The notes under the pieces: generated by a model
Seen by the model: the letters and a program-made list of their open reading frames with translations, nothing else
Databases searched by the model: none
What the model was told of the DNA's origin: nothing
Made by a program: the position numbers and the translations under genes
In this document: one piece after another, positions 1-6,486 of the stretch
Layout of the letters: each line of letters starts with the position of its first letter
Numbering within the stretch: the stretch's first letter is position 1
DNA from: an uncultured Bifidobacterium sp.
GTDB taxonomy: Bacteria > Actinomycetota > Actinomycetes > Actinomycetales > Bifidobacteriaceae
Reading direction: 5' to 3'
DNA length: 8,209 nucleotides
Assembly: GCA_937874315.1 (NCBI GenBank)
Contig: CALNAE010000303.1
Location: forward strand, 1 to 8,209

Positions 1-7
1 GGATAGG

Positions 8-1201
8 TCAGGCACACGGGTGAGCCTGATTAATGGGTGAGCCTGATCGGCCGGTGAGTCCCGTGTTGTCGCGGTCTTTCGCATCCGGTCGTTGCACGTC
101 GATGGGTATCGACACGACCATGACGGTTCCCTGCGGCGTAGAGGATTGGACATGGATGGTCCCTCCGTAGCGCGACACCGTCTGTCTGGCGAGTGCGAGC
201 CCTAGCCCGTAGCCCTGATGGGCGGTGCCGTGATCGTCACGGGCAAATCTGCGGAACCATTGCTCCGGGTCTCCGCTCATGCCGGTGCCGTGATCGCGTA
301 TGCTGATCACGGCGAACGCGGCGCGGTTGCGCCCTTTGCCGCGCGTCTCACGGGCCAGCGATATCTCGATGGATCCGTTGATCGGCGAGTGCGCCACGGC
401 GTTGTCCAACACGGCTACCAGACATCGTGTCAGCCCCGTGCCATCCACGGTGACGGTGATCTGGTTTTCGTCGTCGCGGCGGTCCGGATTGGTGGTGATG
501 TCGGTATTGGTATTGGTATTGGCGTCGGTACCGGTATCGACGCCACCATCAATACCGGTGTTGACGGTTACGGCCCGGGAACGTGCCAGCGGCTCGATCG
601 CGGCAACGGCGTCGTTGATCAGCGGGAGGATCGGCTGGCTCTGCGCATCCAACGAGCCGCGGGCGGCCGACAGCAGATCGGTGATGATGTCGTTCATCCG
701 ATCGATGTCGCCGCGCAGTTGTTCGAAGGCGGAGGATCCGTCGTCCCCTCGGCGCAGCCGCTGTTCGAGCACGTCGACCCTCATGGAGATCACGGCGAGC
801 GGTGTCCTGAGCTCGTGGCTGGCGTCGGCCACGAAGTGCCGCTGCAGCCGCAGCGCCTGCTGCAATGGTTCGATTTCGCGTTTCGAATAGTACCATCCTG
901 CGCATCCCGCGGAGATGACGTTGACGATGATGAACACCACGATCAGCGTGATTGCCTTGCGCACGTCGATGACCTGCAGGCCGCCTCTGAGACCTTCGAT
1001 CAGGGACGACTTGCCGGTGAGACCCTGCTCGGCGAGTTCGTGGCGGGAACCGATGATCACGCCGAGCACGACCAATATGCCGACGACGAGCGTCTCGATG
1101 CTCATGAACAGCACCAGTCGTGTGGTGATGGACCGGTAGGGGCTGCTGCGATGCTGTTGGTCGTGCCGGCGGTCTCGGTCGCGCTTCCTGCGAAGGATCA
1201 T
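8..1201 (-). CDS. Two-component sensor histidine kinase (HisKA/HATPase_c)
   Basis: Membrane sensor kinase that should autophosphorylate on His and pass phosphate to the regulator encoded just upstream. The 397-residue product has membrane segments at about residues 28-50 and 83-105, enclosing a short outer loop of about 32 residues. No clear HAMP domain lies between the second segment and the H-box (FVADASHELRTPL, His129). The ATP-binding domain shows the N-box (LDNAVAHS, Asn267), G1 (RDHGTGM, 302-308), an F-box-like stretch (WFRRFARDD) and G2 (GYGLGLALA, 330-338), so the kinase looks intact. An Asp/Asn/Thr-rich low-complexity insert sits at about 216-244. The ATG overlaps the regulator's TGA as ATGA, implying one transcript and coupled translation; GGAGAG lies about 11 bases upstream. 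The signal sensed cannot be told from sequence. Family certain, specific identity unknown. Confidence 0.93.
   Translation of the reverse strand: MILRRKRDRDRRHDQQHRSSPYRSITTRLVLFMSIETLVVGILVVLGVIIGSRHELAEQGLTGKSSLIEGLRGGLQVIDVRKAITLIVVFIIVNVISAGCAGWYYSKREIEPLQQALRLQRHFVADASHELRTPLAVISMRVDVLEQRLRRGDDGSSAFEQLRGDIDRMNDIITDLLSAARGSLDAQSQPILPLINDAVAAIEPLARSRAVTVNTGIDGGVDTGTDANTNTNTDITTNPDRRDDENQITVTVDGTGLTRCLVAVLDNAVAHSPINGSIEISLARETRGKGRNRAAFAVISIRDHGTGMSGDPEQWFRRFARDDHGTAHQGYGLGLALARQTVSRYGGTIHVQSSTPQGTVMVVSIPIDVQRPDAKDRDNTGLTGRSGSPINQAHPCA
18..47. repeat. Short direct repeat (13 bp, 17-bp period) at the kinase 3' end
   Basis: GGGTGAGCCTGAT occurs at 18-30 and again at 35-47. The copies lie inside the last codons of the minus-strand kinase. 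The 17-base period is not a multiple of three, so the copies are read in different frames and the duplication probably altered the C-terminal tail, which lies beyond the catalytic domain. Confidence 0.6.
503..538. repeat. Hexanucleotide tandem repeat inside the kinase gene
   Basis: Six consecutive 6-bp units start at 503: three perfect GGTATT, then GGCGTC, GGTACC and GGTATC. On the coding (minus) strand the perfect units read AAT-ACC and give the Asn-Thr-Asn-Thr run in the low-complexity insert. Because the unit is 6 bp, gain or loss of copies changes protein length by two residues without a frameshift. Confidence 0.7.
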
Positions 1202-1911
1202 TGTGCCCGTGGCTCTCCGATGAGGTACCCGCGTCCTCTGACGGTGTCGACCAGGTCGTGCACCGTTTTCTTCCTCAGGTACGAAATGTAGACGTCGATC
1301 GTTCCCGCGCTCGTGCCTTCGCTGAATACGCCGTTGAGCAACTCGGCACGGGAGAAGACGTGATTGGGAGAGGACGCGAGCAGCGTGAGCAGGGACAGCT
1401 CCGTGCTTGTCAGCTCCACGCGTTCGCCGGTGGGGGATTCGATGGAGCAGGTGATCGGTTTGAGCGTCCAGTCGCCTATTTCGATGGATTGGGATGGGGC
1501 GTGATAGCCGCGAATCAACGCACGCAACCGTGCCGAGAATTCCGAGAAATGGAACGGCTTGGTGAGGTAATCGTTCGCCCCCTCGTCAAGCCCCTGCACG
1601 ATGTCATCGGTATCGCCCAACGCGGTCACCAGCATCGCCGGCGTGGTATGGCCGACGCCGCGTTCCGCTCGCACGATTTCGAGGCCATCGCCATCCGGCA
1701 GACGACGGTCAACCACCAGACAGTCGTACCCGCCCGCGGCCGCCAGCCGCAGACCCTCCGCCTGCGTGGTCACCCAGTCGACGCGATAATCCGGAAGCAG
1801 CAATTCATGGAGCATCGAACCGAGTCGATGATCATCCTCGATGAGCAGGATATGGGGGAGCGTGAGACGCTCCGGATTGAATGCGGTGCCAGCGTTGGGA
1901 ATCATTGACAT
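1198..1911 (-). CDS. Response regulator, OmpR/PhoB family
   Basis: DNA-binding response regulator, partner of the kinase that follows it. From the ATG at 1911 it has 237 residues, a normal length for the family. The receiver domain (about 18-135) shows the acidic pair E25/D26/D27, phosphoacceptor Asp68 in VVDRRLPDGDG, Thr96 in LVTALG and Lys118 in YLTKPF. The C-terminal winged helix (about 140-235) ends in the typical TIDVYISYLRKK...VDTVRGRGYLI. The frame stays open to an ATG at 1998, but that extension would add 29 residues ahead of the receiver and run through the putative promoter. AGAAAG precedes 1911 closely and lies 9 bases from a second ATG at 1905, so 1911 or 1905 is preferred. Targets unknown; it may regulate itself and the divergent transporter. 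Confidence 0.93.
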   Translation of the reverse strand: MSMIPNAGTAFNPERLTLPHILLIEDDHRLGSMLHELLLPDYRVDWVTTQAEGLRLAAAGGYDCLVVDRRLPDGDGLEIVRAERGVGHTTPAMLVTALGDTDDIVQGLDEGANDYLTKPFHFSEFSARLRALIRGYHAPSQSIEIGDWTLKPITCSIESPTGERVELTSTELSLLTLLASSPNHVFSRAELLNGVFSEGTSAGTIDVYISYLRKKTVHDLVDTVRGRGYLIGEPRAQ

Positions 1912-1966
1912 ATGCTTTCTTGTGGGAAGGGGGACGATTGTGGTGTCGTCCGCCCCGTAATGTCCC

Positions 1967-1972
1967 ATGATA
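1967..1972 (-). promoter_or_regulatory. Candidate -10 box for the response regulator/kinase operon
   Basis: On the minus strand this reads TATCAT, 5 of 6 matches to TATAAT, about 55 bases upstream of the ATG at 1911. No good -35 box lies at the right distance; instead two GATAC half-sites occupy the region just upstream, which would suit an activator-dependent promoter. Pattern match only. Confidence 0.35.
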
Positions 1973-2006
1973 CCCATGAAACATCGGCAGGATACCATCG
2001 CGATAC
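1969..2006. promoter_or_regulatory. Phased GATAC direct repeats, candidate response-regulator operator
   Basis: GATAC occurs at 1969-1973, 1991-1995 and 2002-2006, in the same orientation, spaced 22 and 11 bp. The last two are adjacent 11-bp units (GATACCATCGC then GATACATAGGA). OmpR-family regulators typically bind direct repeats with about 11-bp spacing, and this array lies between the regulator gene and the divergent transporter. It could serve autoregulation, the transporter, or both. No binding data; inference from spacing. Confidence 0.45.
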
Positions 2007-2052
2007 ATAGGATTCGCTAGGAAACGCGAACATCCGTATCGTCGTCGAGTCT

Positions 2053-2058
2053 TACACT
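2053..2058 (+). promoter_or_regulatory. Candidate -10 box of the transporter genes
   Basis: TACACT matches TATAAT at 4 of 6 positions and ends 8 bases before the ATG at 2067. A transcript from here would begin at or within a base or two of the start codon, so the message could be leaderless. This fits the lack of a clear Shine-Dalgarno sequence. No convincing -35 box is seen. Confidence 0.3.
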
Positions 2059-2066
2059 GGGACACT

Positions 2067-2798
2067 ATGCATGCTTTTTTCCAAGCCGCCCACATGACGT
2101 GTCGTCTGCCAGCCCAGGGTGGCGAACACACGTTGTTCGACGATTTGGAATTCTCGATGGACCAAGGTCAGATCGTCGATCTGGTGGGGCCTTCCGGAGT
2201 GGGCAAAAGCACGTTTCTGATGGGCGTGGCGCAGCTGGATCCCCATTGCACCGGGGAACTGTCTCTTGAGGGACGCGATGCCGGCGGCTATGGCATGCGT
2301 CAATGGCGCGTGCTGGTGTCCTATCTTCCGCAAAGCCCGATGCTGATCGGCGCGACGGTTGCCGATGTGATTCGGTTGCCGTGGCGGTTCGCGGTACGCA
2401 GACAGGCCCTTGCGACGTCGAGGCGCTCAAGGGCGTTCGCCGCCGCGCGCGAGCTTGTCACCTCGAAATCCGGTGTCGTGTATGGCCCCGATGATGACGA
2501 GATTCGCGGAGCCCTTGACGACCTCGGGTGTGCGGATATCGAATTGCATCGGCCGTCCCACGATCTTTCCGGGGGGCAGATGGCCCGGGTGAGCCTGTGC
2601 CGCACATTGCTGACCAGACCCAAGGTACTGCTCGCGGACGAGGTCGATTCGGGACTTGATGACGACAACGCGGCGAAGGTCGCCGAAACCATGCGTATAG
2701 CAGCGCAACGGGGGACTTCGATCATCAGAGTGAGACATCGCGCGCCGGACGGTTTGGCGGATCGCATCGTAACGTTGAGTGAGGGGAGACTGCTGTGA
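2067..2798 (+). CDS. fetA: ABC transporter ATPase, FetA/YbbL-like (probable iron/metal export)
   Basis: Nucleotide-binding subunit of an ABC transporter, expected to hydrolyse ATP on the cytoplasmic face of the permease encoded next. The 243 residues carry Walker A (GPSGVGKST, 41-49), Q-loop Gln89 in VSYLPQSPMLIG, signature LSGGQ (167-171), Walker B ending LLADE (to 192), D-loop SGLD (195-198) and His224 as H-loop. The stretch after the Q-loop (IGATVADVIRLPW) resembles E. coli FetA (YbbL), and the next gene is a FetB-type permease, which supports this subfamily. An extra segment of roughly 20 residues (about 118-140) precedes the signature compared with the E. coli protein as recalled. Start: first ATG at 2067, with no clear ribosome site; an internal ATG at 2094 has none either. 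The stop overlaps the permease start by 4 bases. Confidence 0.85.
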   Translation: MHAFFQAAHMTCRLPAQGGEHTLFDDLEFSMDQGQIVDLVGPSGVGKSTFLMGVAQLDPHCTGELSLEGRDAGGYGMRQWRVLVSYLPQSPMLIGATVADVIRLPWRFAVRRQALATSRRSRAFAAARELVTSKSGVVYGPDDDEIRGALDDLGCADIELHRPSHDLSGGQMARVSLCRTLLTRPKVLLADEVDSGLDDDNAAKVAETMRIAAQRGTSIIRVRHRAPDGLADRIVTLSEGRLL

Positions 2799-3601
2799 GT
2801 TCCGGCTCCTATGATATCGATCTGTTGGGATTGGCCGTCGCGCTATGCATGGCCGCGGGGGCCGCGTTGTTCTCCGGCCTGCTCAAGCTCGGCGTCGGTA
2901 AATCACTGCTGATAGCCTCCTGTCGTTCGCTGTTGCAACTTCTGGCGATGGGGCTGGTGATTCAGTTCATCATCAAAAGCAACAATCCTTGGCTGGTGAT
3001 GGCGCTGGCCGTCGTCATGCTATGCGCGGCGGTGCAGATCACGCTTGCCCGCGCCCACGGCATCCCCAAGGGGCTGGCATTCCCGGTGTTTCTCACGCTG
3101 GCGGTCACCATGCTGTTTATGGTCGCGCTGGTGGGGGAGCTGATCATACGCCCGAAGCCTTGGTACGCGCCCCAATTGCTGTTGCCGCTGATCGGCATGA
3201 TGCTGGGCAATTGCGTCTCGGCCATCGCCGTGGCGATGAGCCGTTTCTATGAGAGCATGGAAGAGCGTCGCGATGAGATCGGCACGATGTTGGCGTTGGG
3301 AGCAAGCCCTTGGGAATGTTCCAGGACCTCGATAGTCTCGTCGATGCGTCTCGGCCTGTTGCCCACCGTGGCCTCGTTGGCTTCCTCGGGCATCGTCACG
3401 ATTCCCGGCATGATGGCCGGCCAGGTCATCGCGGGCGGAGATCCATTGGTGGCCGCGAAGTACCAGTTCGTGGTGTTCGCGGCGATCGCCGCACTGACGC
3501 TGTTGGCGGATGCGATCATCATGACCAGAATCTACCGCACCTGTTTCACTGACCGCGATCAGTACCGGCCTTGGATTTCGCGCACCTCTTCCAAGGCATG
3601 A
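2795..3601 (+). CDS. fetB: ABC transporter permease, FetB/YbbM (UPF0014) family
   Basis: Integral membrane subunit paired with the ATPase; E. coli FetAB is described as an iron exporter that aids oxidative-stress resistance. The 268-residue product has about seven hydrophobic segments (near 9-30, 37-60, 66-84, 95-117, 127-147, 189-212 and 222-246). Family hallmarks are visible: RSLLQLLAMG (44-53), PLIGMMLGN (131-139), the ERRDEIGTMLALGAS coupling region (157-171), and GIVTIPGMMAGQVIAGGDP (199-217) followed by AKYQ. It starts with GTG, giving a GTGA overlap with the ATPase stop; GAGGGGAG (2781-2788) is a strong ribosome site 6 bases upstream. The substrate is inferred from the family; the local redox genes make iron reasonable. 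No terminator is evident after it. Confidence 0.88.
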   Translation: MSSGSYDIDLLGLAVALCMAAGAALFSGLLKLGVGKSLLIASCRSLLQLLAMGLVIQFIIKSNNPWLVMALAVVMLCAAVQITLARAHGIPKGLAFPVFLTLAVTMLFMVALVGELIIRPKPWYAPQLLLPLIGMMLGNCVSAIAVAMSRFYESMEERRDEIGTMLALGASPWECSRTSIVSSMRLGLLPTVASLASSGIVTIPGMMAGQVIAGGDPLVAAKYQFVVFAAIAALTLLADAIIMTRIYRTCFTDRDQYRPWISRTSSKA

Positions 3602-3635
3602 GTCGCCGCCCGTTCATTCGCATTCGCGTTCAGAA

Positions 3636-3696
3636 AACGTCTTTGAACTATTCAGATAACGTGCAGCAAACGTTACGGTTCATATCACGCGAACGT
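3636..3696. repeat. Four phased AACGT motifs upstream of the flavoprotein cluster
   Basis: AACGT begins at 3636, 3658, 3669 and 3692, spaced 22, 11 and 23 bp, so all four lie on roughly the same face of the helix in the 193-base gap before the FMN-binding gene. This suggests cooperative regulator binding, but the motif is short and chance is possible. It differs from the GATAC motif upstream of the response regulator. Confidence 0.35.
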
Positions 3697-3698
3697 GA
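3685..3698. promoter_or_regulatory. Inverted repeat, candidate operator
   Basis: TCACG-CGAA-CGTGA is a perfect 5-bp inverted repeat with a 4-base centre, lying immediately upstream of the TATGAT box. A protein bound here would cover the promoter spacer and likely repress. Seen in sequence; its function is inferred. Confidence 0.4.
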
Positions 3699-3703
3699 CA
3701 ATC

Positions 3704-3709
3704 TATGAT
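3704..3709 (+). promoter_or_regulatory. Candidate -10 box for the flavin redox operon
   Basis: TATGAT matches TATAAT at 5 of 6 positions. The best -35 (TTCATA, 3679-3684, 4 of 6) is at a long 19-bp spacing. The leader to the ATG at 3795 would be about 80 bases; no known riboswitch consensus was recognised in it. Confidence 0.4.
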
Positions 3710-3794
3710 CATCCGCCGAAGAAAGCATCGACGGCTTACGGTTTTTCACTTTTCGCGATGCGTCACCCGTATTCGCAAGGTCGAGAGGTCAGAC

Positions 3795-4331
3795 ATGAAC
3801 AGAACAGGCAAAATCGGTGTCGCGGCCGCATCCATGACGGCGCTCGCACTTGATGTCGCCGCGATCGTGGTTGTTCCGCAACTGAGGATACAGCAGAGCC
3901 AGGCGGCGCTCGCACAGGCGGCGTCATCCGACACTCGGAGTTCGAGTTCCGGTAACAGTGGCGGCGGCTCGTCCAACGCCACTTCGACGCCGACCTCCGG
4001 ATCATCGAGTTCATCAAGCTCCTCATCCAGCTCGACGTCTTCGACGGGCCTGAAGGACGGGACCTATACCGGAGCCGTCACTGCGACGGGTCGTGGTGAC
4101 GTCCAGATCAAGATCACGGTGTCCAACGGTTCGCTGACCGCGGTCAATGCCTTGCAATACCCGCAGGACAATCCCGAATCATCATCGATCAATCAGCAGG
4201 TCATCCCCGTGTATGTCAAGGAGGCCCTCACGGCCCAGAGTGCCTCGATCCAGGCGGTGTCAGGTGCGACCGAGACCTACGACGGGTTCACCGGATCGTT
4301 GCAGGACGCCATCAACCAGGCGAAGAGGTAG
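3795..4331 (+). CDS. Membrane-anchored FMN-binding domain protein (FMN_bind), ApbE substrate
   Basis: Probable extracytoplasmic electron carrier with covalently bound FMN. The 178 residues comprise an N-terminal membrane anchor or uncleaved signal (about 8-28, no lipobox cysteine), a Ser/Thr/Gly-rich linker (about 44-85, with eleven consecutive serines), then a single FMN_bind domain (about 86-178). The domain contains DGTYTG near its start and the flavinylation motif SGATET, where Thr159 is the expected site for phosphodiester-linked FMN. The ApbE transferase gene follows 6 bases downstream and a flavin/heme reductase after that, which strongly supports the role. The frame is open from 3705, but that ATG overlaps the -10-like box; the ATG at 3795 has AGAGGT upstream and a proper anchor, so it is preferred. 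The final electron acceptor is unknown. Confidence 0.88.
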   Translation: MNRTGKIGVAAASMTALALDVAAIVVVPQLRIQQSQAALAQAASSDTRSSSSGNSGGGSSNATSTPTSGSSSSSSSSSSSTSSTGLKDGTYTGAVTATGRGDVQIKITVSNGSLTAVNALQYPQDNPESSSINQQVIPVYVKEALTAQSASIQAVSGATETYDGFTGSLQDAINQAKR

Positions 4332-4337
4332 GGCGTC

Positions 4338-5105
4338 ATGGACACGTTCGTGCTCAATGTCATGAATCTGCCGTTCACCATCATGTTGGAATCCCGCCAT
4401 CGCGAAACGGATATGCATTCGACCGTGGATCGCATCCATGAGGTGCTCGTCGATGTCGATCGACGATTCTCCCCGTTCCGGGACGATTCGCTGGTCAGTA
4501 GATTCAGGCGCGGGGACCGATCGATGTCCCGGGATCAGGACTTCAGTGAGGTCTATATGCGCGCTCTGTTGGAACGTGTGGAAACCGACGGGTTATTCGA
4601 TCCCTATTTTCGCGGCGGCTATGACCCCACCGGTCTGGTTAAAGGTTGGGCGGTGAATCGGGCCTTCTCCTTGGTGCTCAGGCCGCTGCTGAGTCAAGGT
4701 CTGCTCACCGGCGCCGCGATCAACGCCGGGGGGGATGTCCTTTTCTCGGCTCGGGCGCATGGGCTGCCATGGCGCGTCGGCGTCCAAGATCCCTATGACG
4801 TGCATGAATATATCGCGGCTTTCGAACTCGGGTCCGGTGCGGTCGCCACATCCGGGACCAGCCGGCGCGGCGAACATGTGGTGCGTGAGTACCATGACGT
4901 CGTGCAGGCCACCGTCATCGCCGACTCCATCGTCGAGGCCGACGTCTGGGCCACGGCGTTATTGGCCGCCCCACAGGATCGGCTCGACGCCCTGATACGA
5001 GACCATGGTCTTACGGCGTTTCTGGTCATGGGTCCGCAAGGCTATCGCAACTATCTCCATGGCAAACCAGCGCAGGTCATTTCAACACAGGAGCAGAACC
5101 GGTGA
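4338..5105 (+). CDS. apbE: ApbE-family FAD:protein FMN transferase
   Basis: Transfers FMN from FAD to a threonine of FMN_bind proteins, needing Mg2+; the preceding gene encodes the obvious substrate. The 255 residues show ApbE landmarks in order: FSPFRDDSLVSRF (44-56), GLFDPYFRGG (85-94), DPTGLVKGWAVN (96-107), NAGGD (129-133), ATSGTSRRG (170-178) and ADVWATAL (201-208), whose Asp202 and Thr206 match the metal-ligand pair. It is shorter than typical ApbE (about 300-350) because it lacks a signal peptide or lipobox, and because the usual H-[IV]-x-DPxTG loop after the ATSG motif is replaced by VVREYHDVVQ. AAGAGG (4323-4328) is the ribosome site. The stop overlaps the reductase start by 4 bases. 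Family assignment firm; cellular location and full activity are open. Confidence 0.9.
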   Translation: MDTFVLNVMNLPFTIMLESRHRETDMHSTVDRIHEVLVDVDRRFSPFRDDSLVSRFRRGDRSMSRDQDFSEVYMRALLERVETDGLFDPYFRGGYDPTGLVKGWAVNRAFSLVLRPLLSQGLLTGAAINAGGDVLFSARAHGLPWRVGVQDPYDVHEYIAAFELGSGAVATSGTSRRGEHVVREYHDVVQATVIADSIVEADVWATALLAAPQDRLDALIRDHGLTAFLVMGPQGYRNYLHGKPAQVISTQEQNR

Positions 5106-6403
5106 ACAAAACGCTTTCCTCGCAGACATTGACATGGCTGGTGGTGCTGTTCGTGGTCCCCATGCCGATGGTGCTTTCACTGTCCTTACAGGTCTCGACG
5201 CTGTACTTGGGCAATTTGTTGCCCATACAGCTCGGCGTGGTCGCATACGCATGGATGCTGGCCGCCGTCTATCTCGCCACCCGTCCGCATTGGCTTGACC
5301 GGTTGGTCGGTTTGCCTCATCTGTATATCATCCACGGAAGCATCGCGCTGCTTGCCATCGTCGCCGCCTTCGCCCACAAGGAGCTGACGACCTCCAGCGG
5401 GCTCATCAAGCAGACGGGTGATCTGTCGCTGATTCTGCTGATCGCCTTGGGATGCTGGTCGATGGTCTTCATGGCCGGCTGGCTCACCTCGCGGATCAAG
5501 GTACTGGCGGAGATCAAGGCCTTCGTGGAGCGGCTGGCCCATCATGAATTATCGGTCTGGCTGCATCGGCTCAATCTCGTCGCGGTTATTCTCGTGTTCA
5601 TCCACGTTCAGTTGATCAGCTACATTTCCGGGTTGAGCTGGTTCATGGCGATTTTCGACACCATGACGTTCGCGGTGCTGCTCGCCTACGTCATCGAGAA
5701 GATCCGGGTGCGCGCGAGCTCCTTCAGTGGCACGCTGACCTCGAATCTGGAGATTGCGCCCAGCGTGCATCAGCTTCAGATCAAGTTGAATATGCCGCAG
5801 GATGTGACGTGGCAGGCGGGCGACTTCGCGTTTCTGCGTTTTCCGGACAATTCCGGCATGCGTGAATACCACCCGTTCTCCATTGTCAACGCACCGCGAC
5901 GTGTGAGCAGATCGCATTCGAGCAATCAGCCAAGAACCTGGGTGTTCGCCATCAGACGGGATGGTGATTTCACTCGATCCCTGAGTTCCGTCGCCCCCGG
6001 AGCGCGTGTCGAGGCGTTGGCCCCGTTCGGACGTTTTCAGAGATTCATCGAAGAGCATGGTCCCGATGTCCCGATCGTCATCATCGCCGGAGGCATCGGG
6101 GTTACGCCGATGGTCTCGATCGCCGAGCGTTTCGGCAGCCGGATCGAGGCCTTCGTATACACCGCGCGCCGTGGTTCGCTCCTGCCATATGCCGACGATC
6201 TGCGTCATCGGATGCGTGCGAATGGCGCGACGACCATCATTCAGGATCGTCGTCTGACCACCCGACAGATGAATTCCGTGCTGGTGAGGCGCGCGATTTA
6301 TCTGGTCGCGGGGCCGGCCGGCATGCAACGTGCCTGGATCGGTTTCCTGCGCGACAATCAGGTCGCGGCGGACCACATCTATTGCGAGCCCTTCGCATGG
6401 TAG
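5102..6403 (+). CDS. Ferric-reductase-like transmembrane flavocytochrome (heme b, FAD, NAD(P)H)
   Basis: Predicted to move electrons from cytoplasmic NAD(P)H through FAD and two b-hemes to the outer membrane face, where the FMN-binding partner could accept them. The 433-residue product has an N-terminal half of about six membrane segments (roughly 10-200). It contains two candidate heme-ligand pairs, His78/His92 (14 apart) and His155/His168 (13 apart), as in the ferric reductase/NADPH oxidase family. The C-terminal half is a ferredoxin-reductase-type module: FAD motif HPFS (257-260), nucleotide motif GGIGVTPM (330-337), GPAGM (404-408) and a C-terminal CEPFAW. GTG start; its GTGA overlaps the apbE stop, with AGGAG (5089-5093) 8 bases upstream. 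The physiological acceptor (Fe(III), O2 or quinone) is not shown by sequence. Confidence 0.88.
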   Translation: MNKTLSSQTLTWLVVLFVVPMPMVLSLSLQVSTLYLGNLLPIQLGVVAYAWMLAAVYLATRPHWLDRLVGLPHLYIIHGSIALLAIVAAFAHKELTTSSGLIKQTGDLSLILLIALGCWSMVFMAGWLTSRIKVLAEIKAFVERLAHHELSVWLHRLNLVAVILVFIHVQLISYISGLSWFMAIFDTMTFAVLLAYVIEKIRVRASSFSGTLTSNLEIAPSVHQLQIKLNMPQDVTWQAGDFAFLRFPDNSGMREYHPFSIVNAPRRVSRSHSSNQPRTWVFAIRRDGDFTRSLSSVAPGARVEALAPFGRFQRFIEEHGPDVPIVIIAGGIGVTPMVSIAERFGSRIEAFVYTARRGSLLPYADDLRHRMRANGATTIIQDRRLTTRQMNSVLVRRAIYLVAGPAGMQRAWIGFLRDNQVAADHIYCEPFAW

Positions 6404-6486
6404 TACACGTGAGCATGTGGTGAACATCTCGATCCGCGTTGTGATTCTCAGTCGGTTCTTAGCGCGTGGGACCTAAGATTTTCGCC

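Noticed and set aside
218..1291. Long plus-strand frame of 357 codons antisense to the kinase
   Set aside because: It is antisense to an intact histidine kinase with all motifs; the product is of low plausibility (Gly/Val repeats from the hexamer repeat) and has no recognisable domain.
1912..1998. N-terminal extension of the response regulator to the ATG at 1998
   Set aside because: It would place 29 unrelated residues before the receiver domain and run through the candidate promoter and a GATAC site; length from 1911 fits the family.
3705..3794. N-terminal extension of the FMN-binding protein to the ATG at 3705
   Set aside because: The ATG overlaps a TATGAT box, the extension is Arg-rich and would disrupt the membrane anchor; the ATG at 3795 has a ribosome site.
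6406..6419. Small hairpin CACGT-GAGC-ATGTG after the reductase as a terminator
   Set aside because: The stem is only 5 bp with a wobble and has no T-run, so it does not support termination.
5549..6427. Long minus-strand frame of 292 codons antisense to the reductase
   Set aside because: It lies opposite a well-supported flavocytochrome; its composition is Arg/His/Asp-rich as expected of a shadow frame in GC-rich DNA, and no domain is recognised.
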